Assembly: GCA_013397795.1 (NCBI GenBank)
Contig: VZTJ01003545.1
Coordinates: 236,009 to 300,008 of the forward strand
Reading direction: 5' to 3'
DNA: 64,000 bases
From: Orthonyx spaldingii
Taxonomy: Eukaryota > Chordata > Aves > Passeriformes > Orthonychidae
Part shown: positions 1 through 12,400 of the stretch, piece by piece
Numbering within the stretch: the first letter of the stretch is position 1
Layout: each line of letters starts with the position of its first letter
Notes under the pieces: generated by a model
What the model was told of the DNA's origin: nothing
What the model saw: the letters and a program-made list of their open reading frames with translations, nothing else
The model's database searches: none
Made by a program: the position numbers and the translations under genes

Positions 1-308
1 CTCTTTATACTACCCATTCTTTATACTAAGCACTTAAAGCAAAACAAAATACACTACAAATGTTGGTTTTGTTTTGCATGTGTTAATTCAGCCTAGACCA
101 CACACTCTCCCATCCCAACATAGCCCAGTTGTTGGGAAGAAGACTGACTGAGAAATATCATGACAATTTACTGTCTTGCTCCTTAACACAGGTACTACCC
201 AAACGACCAAAAGGCATCACTCCCAGGATTCCTGTTAGGGGTACAACCTTAGACTGCCATGTCACAAGAACTGAAAAGGTTGTAGAAGACAAAGGGAAAA
301 ATGGTTAC
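1..308 (-). other. MADD intron 14 (partial)
   Basis: Intronic sequence running off the window. No exon matching the next known MADD segment (the NRRALVDQKSS region) is visible, so the 3' half of the gene lies to the left. Confidence 0.7.
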
Positions 309-410
309 CTTTCAGGCTGGGAAAGGGAGTATTCTTGTCTCTCCCAACTTTGGTTGGTAGGGCTAAGTTGGACAGACTGAAACTTGTGCTGTGGTTTCTG
401 TACAGGCTGC
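309..410 (-). CDS. MADD: MADD coding exon 14
   Basis: 102 nt, from acceptor GTCATAG|GCAGCC to donor CTGAAAG|GTAACC. It encodes [20 protein letters not shown] then [14 protein letters not shown] plus one base. Mammals have a similar [14 protein letters not shown]...TPFPSLK exon. It is too short and interrupted to show as a clear open frame; it was found by translating the minus strand and by splice phase. It is the last exon recognised before the left edge. Confidence 0.92.
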
Positions 411-3400
411 CTATGACAGAAGACAAAAACAATTAAATGCCTACTGCCCACTGCACACACCCAAACATCCTGTAAATCACCATCTTATTTCAGATCCTTA
501 ATGATTAAGTTCTTCTTTATTACCCAAAAGTCTCACAACCATAACATGACCTCATTTATATTGCAACCACATCTGTAATCAGATTATTCTAAACAGTACA
601 AAAACGTAAGTCTTAGCAATCATGTCACAATAATTGATGTTGGATCTTCGAGTCTGAAATGCAACAGCAAAATCCACCTGTCTTCCTGCACTTAAACAGA
701 TCACATCACCTTAGCTCTGCCTTCTAGTTTGATCCTCTTTTTGGGAGCAAATGAATGGCTGGGCCACATGAGAAAACAGGAAGACAGAAGATCTCCAAAA
801 TGCGTAACTCTGAAGTGAGGATTGTGCACTGTGTCTTGTGAAACACTGTAAATCTGCCACAGAACCATGCTTTGAAATACAAGCTTTTAATTTATTAGGA
901 AAAAACATACATTCTTCCTGGTACAGACAGATCTTATGGACACAATAATGCATCATCATCTGCTTAAGGCTGTAGACAGCCTGAAAGCATCACATTTAGA
1001 TAAAGGAGCTGATTAACACCTCAAGTTAGTAATTTAAAGTGTCAGCATATTACTTCAATTTGCTTTGGTTCTTTGGTTTTTTGTAGCCTTATTTCAGTAA
1101 CAGTCATTTCACCAGAAACATTTAATGTATTTTCCCCCCCAGTGCAACAAACTTCTTTCACTACTTTTCACTGTACTGCAAGACTCAACTGGCCGGGTCT
1201 TCTGTCACTCATTAAGAAATTCTAGATTAGTGTTCCACACCTGTGATTTTTTTTATTAAAATATAATTGAAAGTAGGCAGTCAAGGAATTGAATTTGGCA
1301 CCTAAACACACAACATGGCAGCATGGAAGGCATACTACTGTAAGATTTTTTATTGATTTTATAAAATTGCACAATGCTTTGTTTAAATGAAATTGAAGGA
1401 ATTTCTAATCTATGCCCTGAAGTGCCATACAACTCAACGAGCTAACTACAAGTCCAAAGTCCTTCTTACTGAAGAATATATAAAGCAGTAGTTGTCAGCA
1501 GTTGTCAGGAAGCCAACATGACTACTGGAGAGCTGCTAACAATCTGACAACCAACTCATTCTCTTGACGAGACACCCCTCTATTCCATCTCTCTGTAAAC
1601 TCTGATACAATAAAAAAAACTAGCTTAATTAATGTATTGTACATACTTGCAAAAGACATGATGCCCCCAAAACCTTCGCTGCTGTTGTTGGAGACAGTAG
1701 AGTTCGGGGAGCTGGCCCTGGAATCTGAATCTGCATCAGAATCACTGGCCAGTTTTAAACTGTTTGGCCGAAGTAACTTCTGAGACCTTTAAAGAAATTA
1801 AGTACAACTGTTATTAGCATTCCCTCTTCCCACCACAAATCAACACGATTTATGGTTGTGGGAGACTGATGTTGGTCTCATTACCACCAGTTTTCACCAC
1901 ACTACCTGCACCTTTTGAGAAAGAAAGAAAAACCAAACAAACAAACAAGGAAAAAAAAAAAAGAACTGAAACATCCTTACATGCAGGCTTTTATAGCCTT
2001 TCAGGGCATGCTGAAAACTTGTCTGCAAAAGGGCATTGGTGGACTTGTGGGTGAAAGGGTTCTGGTTTGATAGCAGTCACAAGAAAACCCATTGCCCCCT
2101 ATCACTACAGTATCTTTCCCCAAAAGGCAAAGATTTACCAAAACAGTTTCCAGAAATCAGTAGGTGATATACCAGAATGTTCTAGAAAGAACTGATAATT
2201 CTCATAGCTGCTACTGCTTACATAAAGGTAAGAAACTGAGGGACTAAGCAAGTGCTTTTACTCAAACCAGAAGAGTTGACAGTATTTCAATATTAAATGA
2301 AGGTGATTAACAATACATTTCAGGTGCCAAAGACATTTCAGTGCATGAATGTTAAACTACATGAAGCAGACAGAAACCCCGTAAGTGCTGCACAGAAGGG
2401 CAGGAGACAAGGAGGACTCGCCTGTTTCCATTGAGATTCTGGTTAAATCTTGGGGTGTAGCTCTCTTCCTGCTCGTCATCTTCATCCTCTGTAGGAAAAC
2501 CATACTGTGGTTCAAAGTATGGATTGTCATACTCGCGCTTTCTCACCACCCCTTCTGAGGAGCTCATGCTGCCAGCTGCGATGTCACTCTCGCGACGATC
2601 CAAGCTTATCTTGGGAAAGCTCGGTTGCAGTGGCAAGGAAGACAGATGGTTTGAAAATCCAGCAGCCAACTTCTCTTCTATTTCTGCTGAGTCTGCTGCC
2701 TCCTGTGGACCAGTCAAATCATTGATCTGTTCGCTAATTTGCGTTACATACAACTGAAGGGCAGGACAAGAACAATTATTTCACACTGGGAAGTCTGCAC
2801 AGAATTTGCTGCTTGCTACGGGGTCCCTACCACATCCCCACTACCTGTGTCTCTAAACTAGGATTTTATATACACTGCAGTATTTGTGCATTGTTCTAGG
2901 GACCTACTCCCCCTTAAAATAGCTCTGACTAGTAAGTATTAGCTCAGAGTAATGGCTTTCCATTACCATGTTCCCATTCTTCTTAAAAGACCGCAAATTC
3001 ACCAGGTTCCCCACCCCACTCCTTGTTCCTCTAAAGACATCAGGTCTTTCCAGACTCTGTAAAACCAATTCCTGCAGTCCCAACCTGGACCATTTCTCTC
3101 TGCTAATGCTGCATTTTTCAATGCACTGGAACTTTTTGTACAGGAATGGTCTATCCCAGCATCAGAGGGTACCAGCAAACTCCACCTTGCTCAGAAAGTC
3201 CAGGGTGAGCATGCAATTTAACCTGTGCATGGTGTCACAGTCCTATTAGCTTTTGCCCTTCTCAGAAAGAACCTCGTGCATTGTCCCATTCTTTATATCC
3301 CAATACACTGATCTTGAGGCTGAACTCATCTCAGTACACACATGATTCACTCCATGGATGACAGTGCTGGGGCTGCTACTGGCTGTAGTACTGGAACTTG

Positions 3401-6400
3401 AACGAGGCTGGTTATTCTCTTGGGAATGCTCACTGTCCATGGGCTGTTCATCAGGATCCCCTGAATATTCTTGAAAATCATCAAATTCCACTTCACTGGC
3501 ATCACCAAGGGCTGCATGAGTCAGGGGGTCAACATCTGCAAACACATCATTTTTCATTAAACAACACTGCCTTCCTCAGCCTTTTGCCCATCTAACTAAA
3601 TATCCCTAGAAGATGAGAACTGCTCAACAGAACAAACTTGCATAAAAATTTAGGTTGTAAAGGGCTATTGGAGGTCATCCATTCCAATTCTCTCCTCAAA
3701 GCAGGAGTAACTTCAAAATTAAAGTAGGTTGCTCGGGTTTTGTCTAAAAGTTTTCAAGGTTTGACATTCCACAGTGATCCTGGGAACCTGTTTAACTACA
3801 ATAACCATTAAGTTCTTTTCCTTATGTCCAAGCCGAGTTTCTTTTGTTGCAGTTTATGACTATTACCTCTTGTCCTTGGGACATGGGAAATGTTTTGAGA
3901 CTTCTAGATTTAGTTTATTGAACAAAGTGAGAATTTATGCAGCTTCCATATAAGCCACAGAGAAGGCATTTTTCTGTCCCCACTAGGACAGAGTGAAAAG
4001 CTAGCACTGAGAACCAATATGTAGGGGCAAGAGAAAGTTCACACTCTGCTGTCCATATTGCACAGTATTTACTGGCAGCAGCAGGTTGTTTCCAGATCTA
4101 ATGAACTAGTTTTGTTCAGCAGCACCTATTTCTGTTCTTCCTCTTCACAGTGTCCTTTGGAGGAAGTTGTTTATAAGCAGGAGAAATGTCCTTTTTCAGT
4201 CTACCCACACACTTTTACCTCAGAGCAAGACCACAATGGAACAATACTTTGTTCTGCTTCAGGGACTTAGGGGAAGCCTTTCTCCCAAAGTGCTTCAGAT
4301 GAATTAGGAATGGAAACCTAAGTGGACCTTGTGAAAGTAAAGGCAAAAGTTACTCACTTGGGGTATCACCATTAATGTCACATTTCATCATCTCACTGAC
4401 AAAGTCACCAAGGGAGGAGTAGGAGGAACTTGAATCATCATAGTCGACGCTGTCACTGCCACTGCCACAACAGGTGAGAGAGAGAGATGAGTGGCAGCAT
4501 CAAAGCAACAGCAGGCCTGGATGCTTTAAAGATGTGAATCAGCACTGTTTTCATGGACCTCCTAAAAATCTTGTATTACAGTATCTAGTCACTAAACAAA
4601 TTTCACAAGCCAGTTTCATAAAAGGTCAGAGCAAAAAACATAACTTTCAGGCACGTGAAGCGTTACAGCAAGACATTTAAAGTCTTAGCAAAGTTAATGA
4701 GGCCAAGCATAAGTGAGTAGAGAATAGTGTATTGATTCACGAAACATGTGTAGGACAACCTCAAGGGAACTGGGAATCACAAATAAAAGTATTTCCTTTT
4801 TACACTAGTGATGAATCCCATTCTGTTAGGACCACTGGTGCTATGTAGAACGTAAAATATGTGCAAGTCCAAGCCTGAAAGATCTCACAGACCAGCAAGG
4901 AATGAAAGGTAGTAAAACTAGACACAAAACTCCAAGAAATATGGCCAAAAACTACTATATAAAGATTCCTTTCATTTTACTGAACACACAAGGTGGTCAC
5001 AGGCAGTGGGTAGTACTAACAAGCATTGCATAACTATGGATAGGGAACAGAGATTTGAAAGTGGTAGCATGGGTGGGAGTATTTGTAGTACTACAATAGA
5101 AATAACCAGAGAAAGAACAGCATGGAAGAAAAGAGAATTAGGGTGTGAGGAAATGACAAATGTCAAGTGGCATCCAGGTAGCAAAAGAAAACAGGAAAAT
5201 ACATATGGAGAACCACATTAAATGAATACATTAGCAAAAGGTTAAGAGGATTGCTGTGATAACAGAGCAGTGAGAAACTTTACTTCAGTGTCAGTATTCT
5301 GCCCAGACAAGATATGAAACAGCAACCTGGCAGGCTACAGGAAAAGGCTGCAAATGAGAAGTAGGCAAGGTCCAGCAATCTGAAGTAACTCTCATGGGAC
5401 TACAGCCATGTTCCCCACTAACCTGTCATCAGTGGGATCAGAATCTGTTTCTTTCTCTGCTGGGACATTCAGGGCTTCAGCCAGCTGTGAATTGCTGTCA
5501 TAGACTCGATAGTGGATGGGCTGCAGCTGGTGAGCATACCACTTGGGTTTGTCACCAATTAGGGCTGGGTCAAACATGTCTGCACAAAAAACCAAGGAGA
5601 GTGTTAAGCAAACTCATTTACTGCTCTCAAAGGTTTCATTCACAGTGACGTTACCCTCTACTGAGTCTTGCACAAAGGGACAGTCTTTACTCCAAGAAGC
5701 CTACAAGACTTCTCTTCCATGATCAAACAAGAAGTAAAATTAAATGGAGGAGCAACTGACCAATAGGAGGGCTAATCTGGAAGAAACACATGAGGCCATA
5801 CATAAACAGAGAAAAATGCTCCTTGAACTGGATTTTCCTCCCCAGCAGGAATAATATGGTATAAAATTAAATCCTTCCCTAGAATGTCTGTTTTTTAATT
5901 TCCTTCATTACATCCAAGTGCAGGAAAGGCAACACCAAAACTTACTGTTATGAATTCTTTGGAAAGCATAGTTAGTAGGGTTGAGCGACCATTCTCCAAA
6001 GTATTCTACTGCCTGTGTTCTGGAAAGCTTATCTGCAAAAGGCGTTTGCTTTGGCCTAGAGGCAAGAAAAGAATTTGCCTGGAAGGCCACCACCGGTCGT
6101 GGGAAGAGACGAAGAGTGCGAGTATGCATCTGGAAACCTTGCAAAACATTTGGTGAATTGAAGAATCTCACCATAGCAACCCTAAAAGAAACAGAGAACA
6201 ATGTATTAGATAAAAACACAGAGCATAACAGAAAAGAAGACACAGAGCCCTTAAAACGTATGCCATAGACAATGTTTCAAACCTTTGAAGAATGGTAACC
6301 TAACTCTTCTTAGAAAACAGCTGTCTTGAAAAAAACAAAAGAAAAATGCAAACAAACCAAGACCCAAGAAATCACTTTGTTCTAATTCACTATCTTAACA

Positions 6401-9400
6401 CAAACACCCACTCAATGAAGGATATCATTCTTGTATCTACTAGCTGAGGTAACAACTAAGTCCTCAGCTTTTTCTTCTGTAGTTCAAGGCTTGTGATTTA
6501 AGCTGAGTATACAGTATCAGACTGACAAATCCAGGTAAAGTGGATGATCTACAGGAAAATGCAAGAAGCGAAACACCCCCTCAAAATACACAGTTATGTT
6601 CACGCAGATATGAGATAAACACTGTAATTACTGCATTTTTTCCCCACATGATGTCAAGTAGAATCTACAATAGTACCTGACAGATGCTGTTTCACCCACA
6701 AAAGTGTTTGTGCCCTCAAGTGTAAACTTTCAAGAAGACTCAATGCTACCTTCCTGTTAAGCCTCACCTGGTAGCCACATCGACAGAGTCCACATCATTT
6801 CCATAGATCAAAGGGTTGAATTCTGTGGAGGGAGTAGACTGCAAATCATTCTGTGGTCTTCCCAGCAGCAGAGGCACCTCCTGCCCCTCATGAAACTTCT
6901 CTAGATTAAGAATGGGCTGAGTATTCAGGCTCATGCTGGCCAGGGCCTATTGAAGGACATTATGCACACATTCAGCAAGAACAGTTATTTAAGGAACAAA
7001 AGATCAGAGCTACCCTGCCCTCTAGGCAATTGCAACAATTATGCATGCTCCATTAATTTGTCTTAAACCACCTCTGCGCTGAGTCAACAAATATCTCCAG
7101 GCCCTCCTTTATGTTGATTGTCAAAATGATCTCCTCAATGCTGAAACAGTCCTCGAGCCAGTCAAGGAGTAGCACAGAATTCCACTTTGCCAGATCATTC
7201 ATGACATGAAAACAGATAGTCCTAACTGAACCATTAGTATTATGGCACTGCATAACTCTGCTTGTTGTAGAGTTATTTCCATGTGTAACTTGAATACATC
7301 TTGGGAACTAGAGGCCTTGAAACTTGCCTTTAAAGGTGGCTATTCAACCAGTAATTTGATATCCCAGGACAATGCAGAGACACCTTTACACAAACATCTG
7401 CTTGTATTCCTGAAAACCTCCACTTTCCATCTGAATGAAGTCTTCATCTGTCCATAAAGCTATCTCTTCAACCCTTATAAAGTCCTCAAGGATATGTACT
7501 GGAGCAGCACAAGTGGTAAATCAGTCCTGGACACCCAGACCTATCCTAAATCTTCCTCATTTTTCCCATTTGCCCACTGAGGCTTCATCTTTTCATTTAA
7601 AAAATAAAATAAATATATAAAACCAAAACAAAGAAACAAACAAACAAACAAAAAAGTCTCCAAAGGAAAAGGGTAAAATGGAAAATTGAGGGAAAAAGAA
7701 TAAAATAAAGAACCTTGTTGTCAGGAGTGAGCAGCTGTTTCTGAGTGATTGCAGTCATGCTAACCAGACACTGGAGGCAAGATGGAAGATCATATGATAA
7801 CACCACAGCAGCCCATCAGAGCCAAGACGAACACATGACCACAGAGAAACAGATGGAAGGAAAAAAAAATATCTATTACTACCAAATATCACAAATGAGA
7901 GGAAAACAAAAGGGACCACAAAATAGACACATCTGAGGAAAGAGGTATAACTGCCCCACCCCCAAACATTCATATCGGGCCACTTTGGAAACTGGCAAAC
8001 CTGTTGTCCTTAATGATGCAGCTAAGAGCTTTCTACTACAGTTTAAAAGCAGATATACTGAAATTCATTTATTGCCCCTAAGACCCAAAGGCACACAAAA
8101 GTGTTAACCTTAGTAATGTGGGCCACAATTTAGTCTTGTCTATTCTGTACCAGCAGCACTCCTTCTTCTTTGCCAATGGCAAACCCTTAACGATAATATC
8201 CATAGGAATACACAGGGGATGTAACCTGACTTTGGGTGAGCACTCTGAGAATTTTAAATATGTCTTCAAAAAAAATTGCAATTTGTTCTTCTGATACTTG
8301 AGTTTGCCTTTGCACTAATGAGAAAGCTTTGCTAAATAGTGCCTGAAATTGCAAGGGGGTGAGGCAGCAGTTGGGGAGAAGCTTGATCTAACAAAACTCC
8401 AGGCAACACATCACTTCCATCTGTGCTGACAGCAGGTACTGGGGTATCACAGAGGTTACACACTTTGCTCTCCTGGTCTATGAGGAAAGAGAAAGAGCAA
8501 ACCTCATCACATTAGTAACACACTTTACCTTTAGATACTGCATGCAGCGTGCATAAGGAAAACAGAAATAAAGAGATAAAACCTGCTTGACACGATCAGC
8601 CAGGATGACCCAAGCTGATTAATGGCTTAGCAGGACCTGAGAGGAGAGACTGACACCTCACACACAGATCTGTGAATGGAGGGGAAACAAAGATGATCAT
8701 AGCTTGATGGATCAAGTCAGAGTTTAAAGCCCACACGGCAAACATAAAGGAGGAATCTGGAACTTTCTGCATCAACTGGAAACAAGTTAGCCCCAAACAA
8801 CAGTAAAAATCAGAAACCACCTGTTGTGTACAGGGGCATTTCAGCTTTACATTCACTGACTTGCACTCTTATCCACTACAGCAGAAGAGCTGGGCAACAC
8901 TACATAGGCTAAGTTCTACTGAATCTGAGTCCTTTCCCCAAAGTGCATATTACCTGTTTCAGATGCTTTTTCAGCTCTGAAGCTTCTGGTTCTGGCAGTG
9001 CTGGCAAAGATTCTGCATTTGTGGGAACAATCACCTGGAATTAAGCATAGCAACAGGCCAAAAATTCCCCAGCTGTAGTAATTTCCAAAAGAGAATCCCT
9101 TGAATCTCCAGCACTCCAGACACCGAGGAATAAAAGACATAAAGTAAAATAATACTAAAAAACTCCCACAATCTCAGACACAGACACCTACTTTTCACTT
9201 CTTTATGGTTGTTAATGTTTACAATATAATAAACAGTGGAGTTACTTTATCATTTACCACAAAAACGCGAAGTTTTAATCAACCCACACTTCCCATCAAA
9301 TAGATGATGTTATACATGTTTTCCATGAATTAGCCTTGCTCATACCTTGCAGAAAGTGAGATACATAGCCTCATTTGAATCATGGCAACCAAGGCTGTAG

Positions 9401-12400
9401 GGAGGCTCTTAACAGACTGGGTTTCTTAGGTAGGGCTATAACACACAGTCTGACAATTAGTCAAGAAGAAAGTTCTGTCATTTGCTTGAGGATTTACCTT
9501 CTAATGATATAGCCAGATCAATTAACTGAGAAAGGATGCCTAATGCAAAAGACACAGGGACCTTGAGACACAACAAGGAATGGAATCCTAAAGTTTAAGA
9601 TGGGACTGGCAAAGGCAGACTGAGGCCAGGCATTACTAAATTCTCAGTGGGAACACTGATGACAGTACACAGTTGCCAGGAAACAAAGCCACAAGGTCTT
9701 ATGGGTGCCACTTACCCGATTGGTATCCAGGTCAATAAGCCATACATCATCAGGCATTTTAAAATCCAGTTTGTAAAGGAAAAAACTTGCTGGAACACCA
9801 ATGATATAAGGTGTAGGGGCTAGAAGCAACTGAGAAAAAGACAGACTTTACTAAGGATGAGATCTGCATTTGATATCACCATGTTCTTCCTCAATATTTA
9901 TTTATTGACTACAGTATGTTTATGGCAGAGTACACAACACAAAAGATATTGATAAACAAGTAATTGATATCATAGAATGGAAGCTTTAAAAAAAATAAAA
10001 ATAAAAATAAAAATAAAAATAAAAATAAAAATAAAAATAAAAATAAAAATAAAAATAAAAATAAAAATAAAAATAAAAATAAAAATAAAAATAAAAATAA
10101 AAATAAAAATAAAAATAAAAATAAAAATAAAAATAAAAATAAAAATAAAAATAAAAATAAAAATAAAAATAAAAATAAAAATAAAAATAAAAATAAAAAT
10201 AAAAATAAAAATAAAAATAAAAATAAAAATAAAAATAAAAATAAAAATAAAAATAAAAATAAAAATAAAAATAAAAATAAAAATAAAAATAAAAATAAAA
10301 ATAAAAATAAAAATAAAAATAAAAATAAAAATAAAAATAAAAATAAAAATAAAAATAAAAATAAAAATAAAAATAAAAATAAAAATAAAAATAAAAATAA
10401 AAATAAAAATAAAAATAAAAATAAAAATAAAAATAAAAATAAAAATAAAAATAAAAATAAAAATAAAAATAAAAATAAAAATAAAAATAAAAATAAAAAT
10501 AAAAATAAAAATAAAAATAAAAATAAAAATAAAAATAAAAATAAAAATAAAAATAAAAATAAAAATAAAAATAAAAATAAAAATAAAAATAAAAATAAAA
10601 ATAAAAATAAAAATAAAAATAAAAATAAAAAAATAAAAGCTCCTGCTCAAAAAGCCTCAATTTTCATGTAGGAGAAAACACACTTCCACCTTCCATGTTC
10701 CATGTCCTACTCCCACCCAGGACATAATTTATGCGGCTACACGGCTCTTTGGAAACAGCTTGCCATGTCTATCATGGTCCAAAAAACATGTTCAGAGTAA
10801 GAGCCTAACTTGAAAAGCAGGAAGTCATAGATGAATACATCCTCAGCTCAAACTGAGTCTGTGCCATTGTAAATAGGCACATACAAGGACTTTACCCTTA
10901 TGCTTGTAGTGGTAATTTGGTTTCAAAATAATAATATCTCTTAAGAAGTAGATGATAGACACATTTTTTCAAATGTATGTGAAAAACCTATGGGGAAATT
11001 CGCATTGCTTCTGATAAGGGAATCAGCAGAGGAAAAAGGTTTAAGTCAACTAGGCACGTAGCAGCTTGAGACCAGTGCCTTGGGAGCCTAATTTATTATT
11101 TAAATCTAGAACTGGTGGTCACCTCCAAGGGGTAGTACAAGAACAAATCTGCAGCATCACTTGCAGGATAGTACTGAAGTAGTAAGATGGCCTGAATTCT
11201 ATCTTTCCAAGCAAAATAATGAGCTCCTGCCAAGAGCTGCCTATTGGCAAAACCCAGGCTCCCAGTTCAAGTAACATAACACTTCATATTTCTGAGAAGA
11301 AATTGCAGGCAATAGTTTCTGAACTTTGAATCAAAGAGCCCTCCAAGCATCCTTAATTACTCTGGACCCTCCTCAACAAACTTTAATACTCAGTTTAGAG
11401 GTGGGGCATAAATATCAGCATAATATTGTAGATCTATGGTCGTTCAGTCCATTGTTTGTGAACTACAGCTTTGAATCACTCTATTCACTGAGCATGCTCT
11501 GAAGATATCCTAAAGAATGGTGTTACCTATGATTTAATTAGTCACACTCAAGCAAAGTTCTTTGCAAGGCAGACTTTGATACAATCTCTGAGAAGACAGT
11601 GGTGACTGAAATAAGGACTACAACTATATGAATTTTATACATCACAGAAACATCTTTTGTGAAAGACCAATAAAGGAAAAGTATGTACCTGTTCTGCAGA
11701 GGCCATGCAGGTGGGAAGCAGAGGGATCACTGGGAACATGTACTCTAATGGGTAGATCATAGCCACAAAGGCCATCACAGACATTGAAAGTGCATTATAA
11801 TCTCGGGACTGCAATACAACCTGCAACCAAAGAAACTCCCATTAGCACTGCAGCAACCATTCACTTCTAATATTCCCCTCAGGGTATACAAAGATCACAG
11901 ATTTTGTGATCTCTGCAGACTCAAATTCAATGGCTGTGAACTGGGCAACCCTTCATTAATCTGTCTGAAAACAAGCTTCAGGTGGTTTTTTGAGTGAGAA
12001 CAGAACTTTTCAAAACAGGAACCTCGGAAGGAGCTATTTCTTCCCCTCATCCTCCGCAGACAAAATTTATTCCCAGCAGTGCAGGGAGACAGTTGTTCTA
12101 CACATTCGGCCTACTCTGGTTTTGAAGAGGGCACAACTTCCTATGTACTTATCAAAGGTCAGCTCTTCCCTTCTTACCTTGTGCTCCAGAAGGATGCAAG
12201 TCAGCACCTGCAGGCAGGCATCAATTCCCAATAACTCCAAAGGCAGATGTAATGGAAAATCCACCAAAGTGAAGCGGGATGGATCAGGAAGAGCAAAGGT
12301 CAAAGCTGGCTGCAATTCGTGTGGCAAGACTTCCACATCCACCCGCTTCTGCCCAGCAACGGGCATGGGGGAGCGCAGCAGGCGGTATATCCAAGCCTCA

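Noticed and set aside
168..229. Possible extra MADD exon on the minus strand (AACAG|GAATCC ... TTTGG|GTAGTA)
   Set aside because: The peptide does not resemble any MADD segment I know, and the pyrimidine tract is weak.
9970..10660. Three 219-226 codon open frames on both strands (Ile-Lys, Phe-Ile and Tyr-Phe repeats)
   Set aside because: They are translations of the AAAAAT microsatellite within a MADD intron; a 6-bp unit without stops is open by construction.
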